Source of the DNA: Falsiroseomonas sp041690465
GTDB lineage: Bacteria; Pseudomonadota; Alphaproteobacteria; Acetobacterales; Acetobacteraceae
DNA length: 64,000 nucleotides
Assembly: GCF_041690465.1 (NCBI RefSeq)
Contig: NZ_JAWLHG010000001.1
Span: forward strand, 186,001 to 250,000
Direction of reading: 5' to 3'
The notes under the pieces are model-generated. The model did not search any database and was not told the origin of the DNA. It was given only the letters and a program-made list of their open reading frames with translations. A program made the position numbers and the translations under genes. Shown one piece after another: positions 32,793-42,383 of the stretch; position 1 is the first letter of the stretch; the number at the start of each line of letters is the position of its first letter.

Positions 32793-33252
32793 GAGTGGGG
32801 TGTCCTCTCTAACTCATAGGAAATTCGTAATTTTGATACGTCATAATGACTCTTAACGTTTGCGCACGCTCGTTCGGAACCGTCACGAAATGTCAGGAAA
32901 GGTTCGAAGCAGCCAGGAAGACGCTGCGGCCGGCAGCGGCTCGGCTCGTGTGTGAGGAAATCGCCCGCACGAACAAGGCTTTGCACGCGTTTGTCGCTGG
33001 ATGCCAAAGCCGCCCCCAGCCCTGCACGCGCCAGGACGCGGATCTTTTTCGGAAATGAATCTTAATTATCTATCTTATGTTCTATCCAGGAGACGATATG
33101 GCGTCTCGTCGGACGGCCCGCGAACATTGTAGGGCGCGCCGTCACCGTGTGCGGCGCTCGGCCGCGCGGAGGCGGGCGCCGGCATGCCCGTCGGCGCCAC
33201 GTCGGCGGCAACCATGCCCGACCGGTCGCATCCAATCGGTCGGGACACGCTC
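32793..33252. other. 460-base intergenic region, locally AT-rich
   Basis: No gene is confidently placed. It contains the TadG-like promoter region (AT-rich at 32810-32860) and a second AT-rich patch at 33055-33097. A short Arg-rich frame starts at 33098 (ATG) after AGGAGA at 33089-33094 and ends near 33256; it would overlap the end of the metallo-hydrolase gene and is probably chance. Small frames at 32789-33058 look unconserved. A hairpin closes the region at 33217-33244. Confidence 0.5.
33217..33244 (-). terminator. hairpin after the metallo-hydrolase gene
   Basis: CCCGACCG (33217-33224) pairs with CGGTCGGG (33237-33244), extended by two weaker pairs, with an 8-base loop. It lies 9 bases after the stop at 33253 on the minus strand. 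No T-run follows. Confidence 0.55.
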
Positions 33253-34170
33253 CTAGCCCGCGGTCTCCTGCGATGCCGGCTGGCTGACGGGCCCGGCCGC
33301 AACAGCGCCGCCGTCTCCCTCGCTCCACGCGGCCATCGCCACGAACTCCACGGCGTCATGCGTGCAGAACACCGCGATATCGGCGTCGGGCGCAGCCAGC
33401 ATCTGGCGCAGCCGCGCCAGGCTGTCGTGCTGCGCCGCAACATCGGCGGCCATCATCCGCTCATAGGCCGCGAGCAGCGGCGGCGCGGCGCCGTCGCCAT
33501 GGGCCTCGGCCCGGTTGAAGTAGGTGTCGCCGGCATGCAGCAGCCAGCCGCGCGGCCCCTTCACCGCCACCCCGGCATGGCCCGGCGTATGGCCGGGCAG
33601 CGGGACGAACAGGAACTCCTCCGGAAGCCCGGCGATCTCGCGCACGTTGCGCAGCCCGAACAGCGTCTCGCCGCTGCCGCGGCCGCGGCTGCCGAGCCGC
33701 GTCTCCACCGTGTGCCAGCGCGAGGTGTCACCCCATTGCGCCGGGCGCCAGCGGGCCCGGCCGATGATGCCGCGCCGCTCCGTCGCCGCTTCCGCCTCCG
33801 GGGCGGTCAGGTGCACGACGGCATGCGGGAAATCCACCAGCCCGCCGGCATGGTCGAAGTCCAGATGCGTCATCACGATGTGCTGCACATCGTTCGGCGC
33901 GAAGCCGAGCCGCTTCAGGCGCCGGATCGCGGTTCGTTCGGGGTCGAGCCGCGGGCGCAGCAGCGCCAGATTCCAGGCGGGCAGGCGCGGGACGGGCCGC
34001 ATCGTGTCGCGCAGGCCGAACCCGGTATCCACCAGCACCAGGCCGTGGTGATCCGTCTCGATCAGCAGGCAATGGCAGGTGAGGCGCGCCACCGCCCCGG
34101 GCGTGATCCCGTCCATCAGCCGGCCGCCAAGCGGCCGCAGCGGGCCGAGGTCGAGGTGGTGGATCTTCAT
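33253..34170 (-). CDS. metallo-beta-lactamase-fold hydrolase (AHL-lactonase-like)
   Basis: 305 residues. THLDFDHAGG at 101-110 is the HxDxDH zinc motif. VPLPGHTPGHAGV (about 204-216), LHAGDTYF, and a late His in CTHDAVEF give the remaining ligands of a two-zinc site. The family includes N-acyl-homoserine lactonases (quorum quenching) and other lactonases and esterases; the substrate here is not determined. No signal peptide is seen, so it is cytoplasmic. It lies 81 bases after the dehydratase-like gene on the same strand. Confidence 0.88.
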   Translation of the reverse strand: MKIHHLDLGPLRPLGGRLMDGITPGAVARLTCHCLLIETDHHGLVLVDTGFGLRDTMRPVPRLPAWNLALLRPRLDPERTAIRRLKRLGFAPNDVQHIVMTHLDFDHAGGLVDFPHAVVHLTAPEAEAATERRGIIGRARWRPAQWGDTSRWHTVETRLGSRGRGSGETLFGLRNVREIAGLPEEFLFVPLPGHTPGHAGVAVKGPRGWLLHAGDTYFNRAEAHGDGAAPPLLAAYERMMAADVAAQHDSLARLRQMLAAPDADIAVFCTHDAVEFVAMAAWSEGDGGAVAAGPVSQPASQETAG

Positions 34171-34251
34171 CGGCGCCTCCCGCGTGAGCCCGCAGGAAAC
34201 GGGGCGGAAGGCCCGGCGTTCGTTGCTGCCCTGCCCCCGTCGGCGCCTGCC

Positions 34252-35208
34252 TCAGTCGCCGAGCACCCACTCCCTGAACAACGCCAGGTCGATGTTGCCA
34301 CCGCACAGGATCACCGCGACGCGCCGCCCCCGCATCCGCGCCGCCTCCTGCAGCAGCGCGGCGAGCGGCGCGGCACCGGCGCCCTCGGCCAGGTTGTGGG
34401 TGTCCTGCCAATAGGCGCGGATCGCCGCCGCCATCTCGGCATCGGTCACCGTGATGATGCGCGACGCGCCCCGCCGGATCATCTCCAGCGCGGCGGGGTC
34501 GGGGATGCGCGTGGCCATGCCGTCGGCGCGCGTATTGGCGCTCGGCACGGTCACGACGCGGTGGGCGGCGAAGCTGCGGGCATAGGCGTCGGCCTCGGTG
34601 CTCTGCACGCCGATGATCTCGGTGGGCAGACCGAGCAGGTCGCGCGCCATGATGCAGCCGCAGATACCGGAGCCCAGCCCGATCGGCACATAGAGCGCGT
34701 CGAGCGGCGGCGCGCCCCGGAACAGTTCCAGCGCATAGGTCGCCACGCCGCGCACCAGATCCGGCGCGAAGGATGGGGCGAACTCCAGCCCCTCCGCCCC
34801 GGCAATGCGCATGGCCTCGATGCGCGCGGCGTCGAAATCCTCGCCATGCTCGACCAGGCGGGCGCCGAAGGCCCGCATCGCGGCGTTCTTCTCCACACTG
34901 TTGCCGCGCGGCACCACGATCGTCACCGGCACCGCGGCACGCGCGCCGGCATAGGCCAGGCTCTGCCCGTGATTGCCACGGGTGGCGGAGACCACGCCCG
35001 CCACGCCGGGCCGCTCGCGCTTCAGCCGGTCGAAGTAGGTCAGGCCGCCGCGCACCTTGAAGGCGCCGGTCGGCGTGTGGTTCTCGTGCTTGACCCAGAC
35101 CTCCGCACCGGTGCGGGCGGCGAGCAACGGCCACGCGTATTGCGGCGTCGGCGGGAACACCGCGTGCACCAGGCGGGCAGCCTCTTCGAGCGCGGGCAGG
35201 TCGAACAC
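34252..35208 (-). CDS. threonine/serine dehydratase-like PLP enzyme (fold type II)
   Basis: 318 residues. VKHENHTPTGAFKVRGG (about 39-55) holds the lysine that binds PLP. SATRGNHGQSLAYAGARAAV is the phosphate/substrate loop, and PIGLGSGICG the glycine loop that holds PLP phosphate. There is no ACT domain, so it is of the short, non-allosteric type. It would deaminate threonine, serine or a hydroxy-amino acid; substrate is not settled. Family naming in databases includes threonine dehydratase, serine racemase and hydroxyaspartate dehydratase. It probably shares a transcript with the metallo-hydrolase downstream. Confidence 0.88.
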   Translation of the reverse strand: MFDLPALEEAARLVHAVFPPTPQYAWPLLAARTGAEVWVKHENHTPTGAFKVRGGLTYFDRLKRERPGVAGVVSATRGNHGQSLAYAGARAAVPVTIVVPRGNSVEKNAAMRAFGARLVEHGEDFDAARIEAMRIAGAEGLEFAPSFAPDLVRGVATYALELFRGAPPLDALYVPIGLGSGICGCIMARDLLGLPTEIIGVQSTEADAYARSFAAHRVVTVPSANTRADGMATRIPDPAALEMIRRGASRIITVTDAEMAAAIRAYWQDTHNLAEGAGAAPLAALLQEAARMRGRRVAVILCGGNIDLALFREWVLGD

Positions 35209-35309
35209 GCGGGAACCTCCGGGCGGGCAGGACGCCGGGCGGCACCGGGGAAACGTCCGCCGCCGCCCGCGTTCACCATCGAACGGGAAGCATAGCGGAG
35301 GGCGACGCC

Positions 35310-35894
35310 ATGGCCATCACGGTGGACAGCAGCCAGTGGACCGGTGAGCGCGATGACACGCCACTGGCGGTGCCGATCGTCTGGGGCGAGTTCGCGGATG
35401 AGGCGGCCCGGGACGCAGCTCTGCGGCGGCTGCGCGAAGCCGGCGCTATGGAGCCGGAGCAAACGCCAGCCGCCGGTTCCGGCGGTGTCGCACCGCCCCG
35501 GGCGGCGGCGAACGAGGATCAGGTGGCGCCGCCGGACGAGCATCCCAGGCAGGCCGACCGGCGCAACCAGCGCCAGCTTCATGTCGGCACGGCGATGGCT
35601 GCGACGTCGATGGCCGCGGCCGGCATCGTGATCGCCACCGGCGGCGCCGCGCTTCCCGCAGTGGCCGCGGCCGCGGCCGCGGGCGCTGCGACGGCGGCGG
35701 TCGGCGAGCCGGTTGCCGACGCCCTCACGCCGCAATCGGGACAGCCAAAGCAAAAGGAAGTTGACCTGCCCCGGGCCGAGGGACCGGTGATCGGCCTTCA
35801 GGCGCCGGATGCCGAAACGCGGGCGCGCGCCGAAGCATTGCTGCGCGAGGCAGGTGCGCGGCGCGTCTTCGTGCAGGAAACGCGCGCAGGCTGA
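35310..35894 (+). CDS. two-half membrane-hairpin protein of unknown function
   Basis: 194 residues. Two similar short segments flank a membrane hairpin: VWGEFADEAARDAALRRLRE near residues 24-43, and IGLQAPDAETRARAEALLRE near 160-179. Between them are a Pro/Ala/Glu-rich linker, a charged part (PRQADRRNQRQLH) and about 45 Ala/Gly-rich hydrophobic residues (TSMAAAGIVIATGG to GAATAAVGEPV). Each segment would form a small beta-alpha-beta unit, as in stress-protein-like families. No name is assigned. It may span the membrane twice with both soluble halves on the same side. Confidence 0.65.
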   Translation: MAITVDSSQWTGERDDTPLAVPIVWGEFADEAARDAALRRLREAGAMEPEQTPAAGSGGVAPPRAAANEDQVAPPDEHPRQADRRNQRQLHVGTAMAATSMAAAGIVIATGGAALPAVAAAAAAGAATAAVGEPVADALTPQSGQPKQKEVDLPRAEGPVIGLQAPDAETRARAEALLREAGARRVFVQETRAG

Positions 35895-35907
35895 CGCCCG
35901 CGCTGGC

Positions 35908-35936
35908 CCTTCCCCAGCCAATGGTGCCGGGGAAGG
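35908..35936. terminator. hairpin between convergent genes
   Basis: CCTTCCCC (35908-35915) pairs with GGGGAAGG (35929-35936), 8 bp around a 13-base loop. It lies between the ends of the two-half membrane protein and the cold-shock protein and could serve both. Confidence 0.5.
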
Positions 35937-35946
35937 CGCGGCAGGA

Positions 35947-36150
35947 TCACTCCGTGCGCAGGTTGGTGGCGGCGGCCTTGCCGCGTTCCATCACCACTTC
36001 ATAGGACAGCTTTTGGCCCTCGTTCAGGCCGGTGAGGCCGGCCTTCTGGACGGCTGTGATGTGCACGAACACGTCCTTTCCGCCATCCTGCGGAACGATG
36101 AAGCCGAAGCCCTTCGTTGCGTTGAACCATTTCACAGTGCCGACCGCCAT
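35947..36150 (-). CDS. cspA: cold-shock-domain protein
   Basis: 67 residues from the ATG at 36150. MAVGTVKWFNATKGFGFIVP (1-20) contains RNP1 (KGFGFI), and DVFVHITAVQKAG contains RNP2. This is a single cold-shock domain that binds single-stranded RNA and DNA and acts as an RNA chaperone. The name is given by family; alphaproteobacteria have several paralogues, so cold induction is not certain. A long upstream stretch (36151-36389) could be a regulatory 5' leader as in other csp genes. Confidence 0.93.
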   Translation of the reverse strand: MAVGTVKWFNATKGFGFIVPQDGGKDVFVHITAVQKAGLTGLNEGQKLSYEVVMERGKAAATNLRTE

Positions 36151-36389
36151 GCGATCCGGGCTCCTCAACCTCTGGTGTCCGGGCGCCGATCGCCCGGACT
36201 GGGCGCCACGCGACGGCGCGACCTGGAGGCGGCCCGGGTGAAACAGGAACCCGGTAGGCACGGCAAGCCGGAACGCGAGGGCCTGTTCACGATGCGCGCC
36301 CGCGCGCGGCAAGGTCAAAGCCTGAGCTTGATGGTCACGCATTTGTCAGCCGTGCCGAAATCTCGCTCCGCACGCGACCCAACGCAGAA
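36151..36389. other. intergenic stretch upstream of the cold-shock gene
   Basis: 239 bases without a gene, between the cold-shock gene start and the groEL terminator. An open frame runs into it from cspA (to 36342), but its extra residues are unrelated to the cold-shock fold. It may carry the cspA promoter and leader; no clear boxes were found. Confidence 0.4.
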
Positions 36390-36413
36390 GGGGCGGGCCT
36401 TGCGGCCCGCCCC
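36390..36413 (-). terminator. groL: groEL terminator hairpin
   Basis: GGGGCGGGCC (36390-36399) pairs perfectly with GGCCCGCCCC (36404-36413), a 10-bp stem with a 4-base loop, 27 bases after the groEL stop. On the minus strand the stem is followed by CTTCT, a weak T-tract. Confidence 0.7.
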
Positions 36414-36440
36414 CCCTCACGCACTCCGATCCGAGTTGGA

Positions 36441-38087
<1,647 letters not shown>

Positions 38088-38153
38088 GTTCTTCCGTTCC
38101 TTATGTCGAGGTTGGGTTCGAGATCAGCCGAAGCCTTGGCCTGGAGCCGGACC

Positions 38154-38465
38154 TCAGGCCGCCTTCGCGACGGAAGGGTTCTCGAGGATCCCCATGATGT
38201 CGGACTCCTTCATGATCAGGAGCTCCTCACCATCGAGCTTCACCTCGGTGCCCGACCACTTGCCGAACAGGATGCGGTCGCCCGCCTTCACGTCGAGCGC
38301 GCGCAGCTCGCCCTTGTCGTTCAGCGTGCCGGAGCCGACGGCGATGACCTCGCCTTCCTGCGGCTTTTCCTTGGCGGTGTCGGGGATGATGATGCCTCCC
38401 GCGGTCTTCTCTTCGGCCGTCACGCGGCGAACGAGAACGCGGTCGTGCAGGGGACGGAACTTCAT
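38154..38465 (-). CDS. groS: co-chaperonin GroES (10 kDa)
   Basis: 103 residues from the ATG at 38465. It forms the heptameric lid of the GroEL chamber. MKFRPLHDRVLVRRV is the conserved start. GGIIIPDTAKEKPQEGEVIA (23-42) contains the mobile loop that docks on GroEL, and GDRILFGKWSGTEVKLDGEE is the typical C-terminal half. It is the first gene of the operon, with its promoter at 38611-38639. Frames reaching 38540 are chance extensions. Confidence 0.98.
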   Translation of the reverse strand: MKFRPLHDRVLVRRVTAEEKTAGGIIIPDTAKEKPQEGEVIAVGSGTLNDKGELRALDVKAGDRILFGKWSGTEVKLDGEELLIMKESDIMGILENPSVAKAA

Positions 38466-38582
38466 ACAATCCTCTCCTGACTGCTTCCAATTGAGTGGCA
38501 AGCTCTTCCGGAGATACGCGGGCCGCGCGCACGGCACCACCGCCGCCCGGACCCACCGCCACCAGGCCCATTCCGGCGCCCG

Positions 38583-38609
38583 CTAGCACTCCCCCCAGAG
38601 GAGTGCCAG
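38583..38609. promoter_or_regulatory. CIRCE operator 1 (HrcA site) at the groESL transcription start
   Basis: CTAGCACTC (38583-38591), 9 bases, then GAGTGCCAG (38601-38609), a close match to TTAGCACTC-N9-GAGTGCTAA. It lies just downstream of the -10 box and covers the expected transcription start (about 38604), where HrcA would block RNA polymerase. Confidence 0.88.
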
Positions 38610-38610
38610 A

Positions 38611-38639
38611 GATCTAGGCCAGAGCCAGCCCGCGGTCAA
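38611..38639 (-). promoter_or_regulatory. groESL sigma70-type promoter
   Basis: On the minus strand TTGACC (38639-38634) and TAGATC (38616-38611) are spaced by exactly 17 bases. CIRCE operators lie on both sides of it. This suits vegetative transcription repressed by HrcA and released on heat shock. Confidence 0.82.
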
Positions 38640-38645
38640 GCGGCG

Positions 38646-38672
38646 GCAGCACTCTCGGTGTGCGAGTGCTAA
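38646..38672. promoter_or_regulatory. CIRCE operator 2 (HrcA site) upstream of the groESL -35 box
   Basis: GCAGCACTC (38646-38654), 9 bases, then GAGTGCTAA (38664-38672); the right arm is a perfect CIRCE half. It sits just upstream of the -35 box, so two HrcA dimers could bracket the promoter. Confidence 0.88.
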
Positions 38673-38824
38673 TGCATTGAACCCGCACGTTTTTCTTGCA
38701 TTGCCCCCTGTCCGTCATGCCATGATTCCCACCCCGTCAAGGCGCGGGACGCAGCCACGATGGGAACAAGGAAGGAACAGCACGGCGCAAGCCGGACGCG
38801 ACAGGATCAGAGGACAGGAGCAAG

Positions 38825-39109
38825 ATGGATCTCAGTGGTCTCCAGGGTCTCGCCCGCTATCCCCTCTACGCCGACTGGCGGCTGACCACGGCCGAGTTGC
38901 TCTACCACATGCCGGACCATCCGGGCCTGCTGCAGAGCTTCATCTGGCAGAAGCACGATCTGGCGCCCGGCTTTCCGGAGCTCGCCCGCTTCCTCGATTT
39001 CTGGCGCCGTGAGATCGAGGCGCCGCTGCATTCCGTCCGCGTCGCCTCCGCCGCGCTGACCCGGCCGGCGGAGCTGCGCTATGCCGGGGGCCAGTTCACC
39101 CTGCATTAG
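38825..39109 (+). CDS. usg: Usg family protein
   Basis: 94 residues. YADWRLTTAELLYHMPDHPG (15-34), LLQSFIWQKHDLAPGFPELA and RFLDFWRREIEAPLHSVRVA are the complete Usg pattern. This small family is found mainly in alphaproteobacteria and its function is unknown, although it was first noted next to trp genes. The ATG at 38825 is preceded by a GGAGCAAG site. It faces away from groESL. Confidence 0.92.
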   Translation: MDLSGLQGLARYPLYADWRLTTAELLYHMPDHPGLLQSFIWQKHDLAPGFPELARFLDFWRREIEAPLHSVRVASAALTRPAELRYAGGQFTLH

Positions 39110-39258
39110 GTCGCGCGCCAGCCGCCACGCCCGGGCCATGGCGGCTTGGGCGCCCGGCCGACCGGTTCCGCATCCGCATCGGCATCCCTCCGCGCATCGC
39201 CGCGTTCGCCTTGCATGCCAACGACTGCCCACACCGCGGCAGTGATCAGGAGGCTTGC

Positions 39259-39528
39259 ATGGCGACCAAAGGCGAACCCTACGATCCCGCAAAGTCAGGT
39301 GCGTATCCCGCGACCACGCCCTATTACCGCCGCCGGTCCAGCTGGGTCTGGGCGATCTTCGCGATCATCGTGGTGGCGCTGCTGATCTGGTGGCTCTGGC
39401 CCACCACCGAAACCGTGTCCCCGACGGCACCTGCGACCGTTCCCCCCGCCGCCGTGGCACCCCCGCCTCCGGCGGGCGTAGCGCCCCCGCCCGCCGCCCC
39501 GGCTCCGGCACCCGCACCGGCCCAGTAG
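39259..39528 (+). CDS. small membrane protein with Pro/Ala-rich tail
   Basis: 89 residues from the ATG at 39259, after AGGAGG at 39249-39254. A short charged N-terminus is followed by one membrane helix (VWAIFAIIVVALLIWWLWP, about 30-48). The last 40 residues are Pro/Ala-rich and would lie in the periplasm. No function is known. Similar short proteins are common near envelope genes in this group. Confidence 0.7.
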   Translation: MATKGEPYDPAKSGAYPATTPYYRRRSSWVWAIFAIIVVALLIWWLWPTTETVSPTAPATVPPAAVAPPPPAGVAPPPAAPAPAPAPAQ

Positions 39529-39593
39529 GCCGACGCCCGCAACGCCGCGCCTCGGCGCGCATCGGCACCGCCGACGCGCCGGGGCGCGGCCCG

Positions 39594-40292
39594 TTACGCT
39601 CCCTCGCTGCTCTCCAGCGCGCGCGCCGCCCGGTGGCGGCGTAGCAGCCACACACTGATCGCTACCGAAGCCGCGAGCAGCACGCCCGCCAGCACCAGCT
39701 GCCACGCCCCCTCCACCCGTACCCCCTTGCCGAGCAGCGCGAAGACCAGCGTCTGCGGCAGGTAGCCGAGGGCAGAGCCCAGCAGGAACGGCACCAGCCG
39801 CAGCCCCGCCATCCCCGCCAGCAGGTTCAGCGCCAGATTGTTGCCGACCGGCAGCAGGCGCAGCGCCAATGTCGCCTCGAAGGGGCTGCCGGCCAGCACG
39901 TCGCGCAATGGCCGCAGCCTATGCCCGAACCTGCCTCGCAGCCGCCGCTCCGCCCAATCCCGCCCAAGCATCCGCGCCCAGCCATAGGCCGCGGCGCACC
40001 CCAGCAACTGCGCCGCCAGCCCGAGCGCGGTGCCGAGCACGGTCCCGAAGGCATAGCCGCCCAGGAAGGCCACCCCCTGCCGCGGCAGTCCCGCCGCGGT
40101 CAGCGCCGCGCCGACCGCGGTGAAGACCACCTCGCCCCAGAGCCCCTCGTCGCGGATGGAGGCGTCCACCCAGGCGGTGCCGGGCACCCCGCCGAGCTCG
40201 CGCAGCAGCACGCCGGAGGCCAGCAGGCCCGCAGCCAGCAGCAGCAACTTCAGCAGCGCCCACCGGGGGCCGCGCTCCACCGCGTCCGCCAT
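39594..40292 (-). CDS. TVP38/TMEM64 (VTT/DedA-like) family membrane protein
   Basis: 232 residues, six or so membrane helices. AALTAAGLPRQGVAFLGGYAFGTVLG (about 60-85) and LLPVGNNLALNLLAGMAGL (about 146-164) form the two halves of the VTT fold, with the re-entrant FGT and N-L-LAG motifs. Family members move or scramble lipids, or have unknown envelope roles. It ends 7 bases before the glycosyltransferase gene starts on the same strand... the two form an operon, with the glycosyltransferase first in transcription order reversed: this gene lies downstream of none and its start at 40292 follows the glycosyltransferase stop at 40299 by 6 bases. Confidence 0.86.
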   Translation of the reverse strand: MADAVERGPRWALLKLLLLAAGLLASGVLLRELGGVPGTAWVDASIRDEGLWGEVVFTAVGAALTAAGLPRQGVAFLGGYAFGTVLGTALGLAAQLLGCAAAYGWARMLGRDWAERRLRGRFGHRLRPLRDVLAGSPFEATLALRLLPVGNNLALNLLAGMAGLRLVPFLLGSALGYLPQTLVFALLGKGVRVEGAWQLVLAGVLLAASVAISVWLLRRHRAARALESSEGA

Positions 40293-40298
40293 CCGCGG

Positions 40299-41171
40299 TC
40301 AGCGCGGCGGCGCCAGCCGCGGCTCGGTGGCGCCCTGGATGAGCCGCTCCGCGACGGGGCGCTTCCAGCGCCGCTGCAGCCAGATCAAGCCGAGCATGTC
40401 GGCGATGCTCACCGCCAGCCGGTCCAGCGTGCCGTACTTCGACACGCCGCGGATGCGGGGGCGATGGTTCACCGCCTCGCTCACCACCCGCCCGCCCTGG
40501 CGCAGCACCAGCGCCGGAAGGTAGCGGTGCATGTGGTCGAAGCGCGGCAGATCGAGGAACAGCGCGCGTGGGAACACCTTCAGGCCGCAGCCGGTATCGG
40601 GCGTCGCATCGCCCAGCAGCCGTGCCCGCACCTTGTTGGCGACCCGGCTGGTCACCCGCTTCACGCCGCTGTCCTTGCGGCTGATGCGGTGCCCGGCCAC
40701 CAGCACGCCGTCGCCGCCCGCCGCTTCCGACCGCGCCCGCGCCCAGAGCCGGGGAATGTCCGCGGGATCGTTCTGGCCGTCACCGTCGAGCGTGGCGATC
40801 CAGCCGGCGCGCGCCGCCCGCACGCCGCTCACCACCGCCGCCGACTGCCCGCAGGAGGCGGCATGCCGCAATGCCACCAGCGGGAAGCGGCCCATCGCCT
40901 CCGCCAGCCGCAACGCGGTATCGTCGGAGGAGCCGTCATCCACGCAGACCACCTCATAGCGTGTGCCGGCCAGCGCTGCGTCGATCTCGGCCAGCAGAGG
41001 CAGCACGTTCGGCCCCTCGTTGCGCATCGGGATGACCACCGAGAGCAGCGGGTCGGCCGGCGCGCTGGCGTCAAGGTCGCTCGGCGCCGGATCGGCGGAG
41101 CGGTTCCCGACGGGCACCGGAGCGGCGCCGGAAGCAGGCCGGTCCGGCCCCGGTGCAAGGTCTGGGGCCAT
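40299..41171 (-). CDS. polyprenol-phosphate-type family 2 glycosyltransferase
   Basis: 290 residues from the ATG at 41171. LSVVIPMRNEGPNVLPLLAE (about 43-62) opens the GT2 fold. VVCVDDGSSDDTALRLAE holds the first Asp pair, and ATLDGDGQNDPADIPRLW the DxD-type metal/nucleotide motif. DTGCGLKVFPRALFLDLPRF, HRYLPALV and RIRGVSKYG are dolichol-phosphate-mannose-synthase-like motifs. No C-terminal membrane helices remain, so it resembles the soluble Dpm1-type enzyme. It would charge a polyprenyl phosphate with a sugar for envelope glycans. The downstream VTT gene begins 6 bases after it. Confidence 0.9.
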   Translation of the reverse strand: MAPDLAPGPDRPASGAAPVPVGNRSADPAPSDLDASAPADPLLSVVIPMRNEGPNVLPLLAEIDAALAGTRYEVVCVDDGSSDDTALRLAEAMGRFPLVALRHAASCGQSAAVVSGVRAARAGWIATLDGDGQNDPADIPRLWARARSEAAGGDGVLVAGHRISRKDSGVKRVTSRVANKVRARLLGDATPDTGCGLKVFPRALFLDLPRFDHMHRYLPALVLRQGGRVVSEAVNHRPRIRGVSKYGTLDRLAVSIADMLGLIWLQRRWKRPVAERLIQGATEPRLAPPR

Positions 41172-41291
41172 GGAGGGCGGGGTAGCAGGGGGCTGCCCGC
41201 GCGGCAAGCAGCGCCGCCATTCCCCACGAACAGGGAGCCAAGGTGGGGCGAAGGTGTGGGCGAGCGCACAACCTATCCCTATTATAGTTTC

Positions 41292-42383
41292 ATGCCGTTC
41301 GACGCCCGCTCCCTGCCCCCGCCCAAGGCCGAGCCCACGGTCCGGCGCGATGCCCGCGCCGTGGCGCGCTGGCTGCTGGGCGTTGCCGGCCTGGTCTGGA
41401 TCATGGTGGCGATCGGCGGCGCCACACGGCTGACCGGCTCGGGCCTCTCGATCATGGAATGGGCGCCGCTCTCCGGCGCATTGCCGCCGCTGACCGAAGC
41501 GGAATGGACCCGCCTCTACGAACTCTATCGCACGATCCCGCAATACGCCCTGGTCAACCAGGGGTTCGGGCTGGAGGGCTTCAAGGAGATCTTCTGGCTG
41601 GAATGGATCCACCGGCAATGGGGCCGGCTGATCGGGCTGGCCTATCTCGCCGGCTTCCTCTGGTTCTGGCTGCGCGGTCGCATCCCGGCGGGATACAAGC
41701 CGCGGCTGCTCGGCCTGCTGGCGCTCGGCGGGCTGCAGGGGGCGATCGGGTGGTACATGGTCGCCTCCGGCTTCGACTCCGACCGCACCGAGGTCTCGCC
41801 GTACCGGCTGGTGATCCATCTCGGCCTGGCACTGGTTATCTACGCGGCCCTGTTGTGGACCGCGCTCGGCCTGCTGCGCCCGGAACCGGAAGCACCCGCC
41901 GCCGCGCGCCCGGTGCGGCGGATGGTCCAGGTCACCGCCTGGTGCGTGGCGGCGGCGATGCTGGCCGGCGGCTTCGTCGCCGGCACGCGCGCCGGGTTCA
42001 CATGGAACACCTTCCCGTTGATGGATGGCGCGCTGTTTCCCGGCGGACTGCTCGCGCTCGATCCCTGGTGGCGGAACCTGACCGCCAATCTGCTCGCCGT
42101 GCAGTTCAACCACCGGCTGCTGGCCACGCTGGCGGCGCTGACGGCGGCCGGCGCGGTGTGGGCCGCCTGGCGGCGCCTGCCGCCCGGCCGGGCACGCCAC
42201 GCCGTGTTCGGGCTCGGCGCCACGGTCGCGCTGCAATACGCGCTCGGCGTCGCGACGCTGCTCTGGGTGGTGCCGGTCTCGCTCGGCACGCTGCACCAGG
42301 CCACCGCGGTGCTGGTGCTCACCGCGGCCTTGCTGGCGCTGCACGCGCTGCGCCCCGCGCCGCCGGCTGCCCGCGCCGCATGA
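41292..42383 (+). CDS. ctaA: heme A synthase, type 2 (CtaA/COX15)
   Basis: 363 residues from the ATG at 41292. It oxidises the heme O methyl group to formyl, making heme A for cytochrome c oxidase. The four haem-ligand histidines are in LEWIHRQWGR (H107), LVIHLGLAL (H176), QFNHRLLA (H274) and LGTLHQATA (H335). GGATRLTGSGLSIMEWAP (about 43-60) is the family signature, and there are eight membrane helices. The absence of the CxxxxxxxC pair found in type 1 Bacillus enzymes fits type 2. The last codon overlaps the histidine kinase start (ATGA at 42380-42383). Confidence 0.95.
   Translation: MPFDARSLPPPKAEPTVRRDARAVARWLLGVAGLVWIMVAIGGATRLTGSGLSIMEWAPLSGALPPLTEAEWTRLYELYRTIPQYALVNQGFGLEGFKEIFWLEWIHRQWGRLIGLAYLAGFLWFWLRGRIPAGYKPRLLGLLALGGLQGAIGWYMVASGFDSDRTEVSPYRLVIHLGLALVIYAALLWTALGLLRPEPEAPAAARPVRRMVQVTAWCVAAAMLAGGFVAGTRAGFTWNTFPLMDGALFPGGLLALDPWWRNLTANLLAVQFNHRLLATLAALTAAGAVWAAWRRLPPGRARHAVFGLGATVALQYALGVATLLWVVPVSLGTLHQATAVLVLTAALLALHALRPAPPAARAA

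Noticed and set aside
32846..33058. Small plus-strand frame of 70 codons
   Set aside because: No ribosome site or recognisable motif, and a competing frame on the other strand; treated as non-coding.
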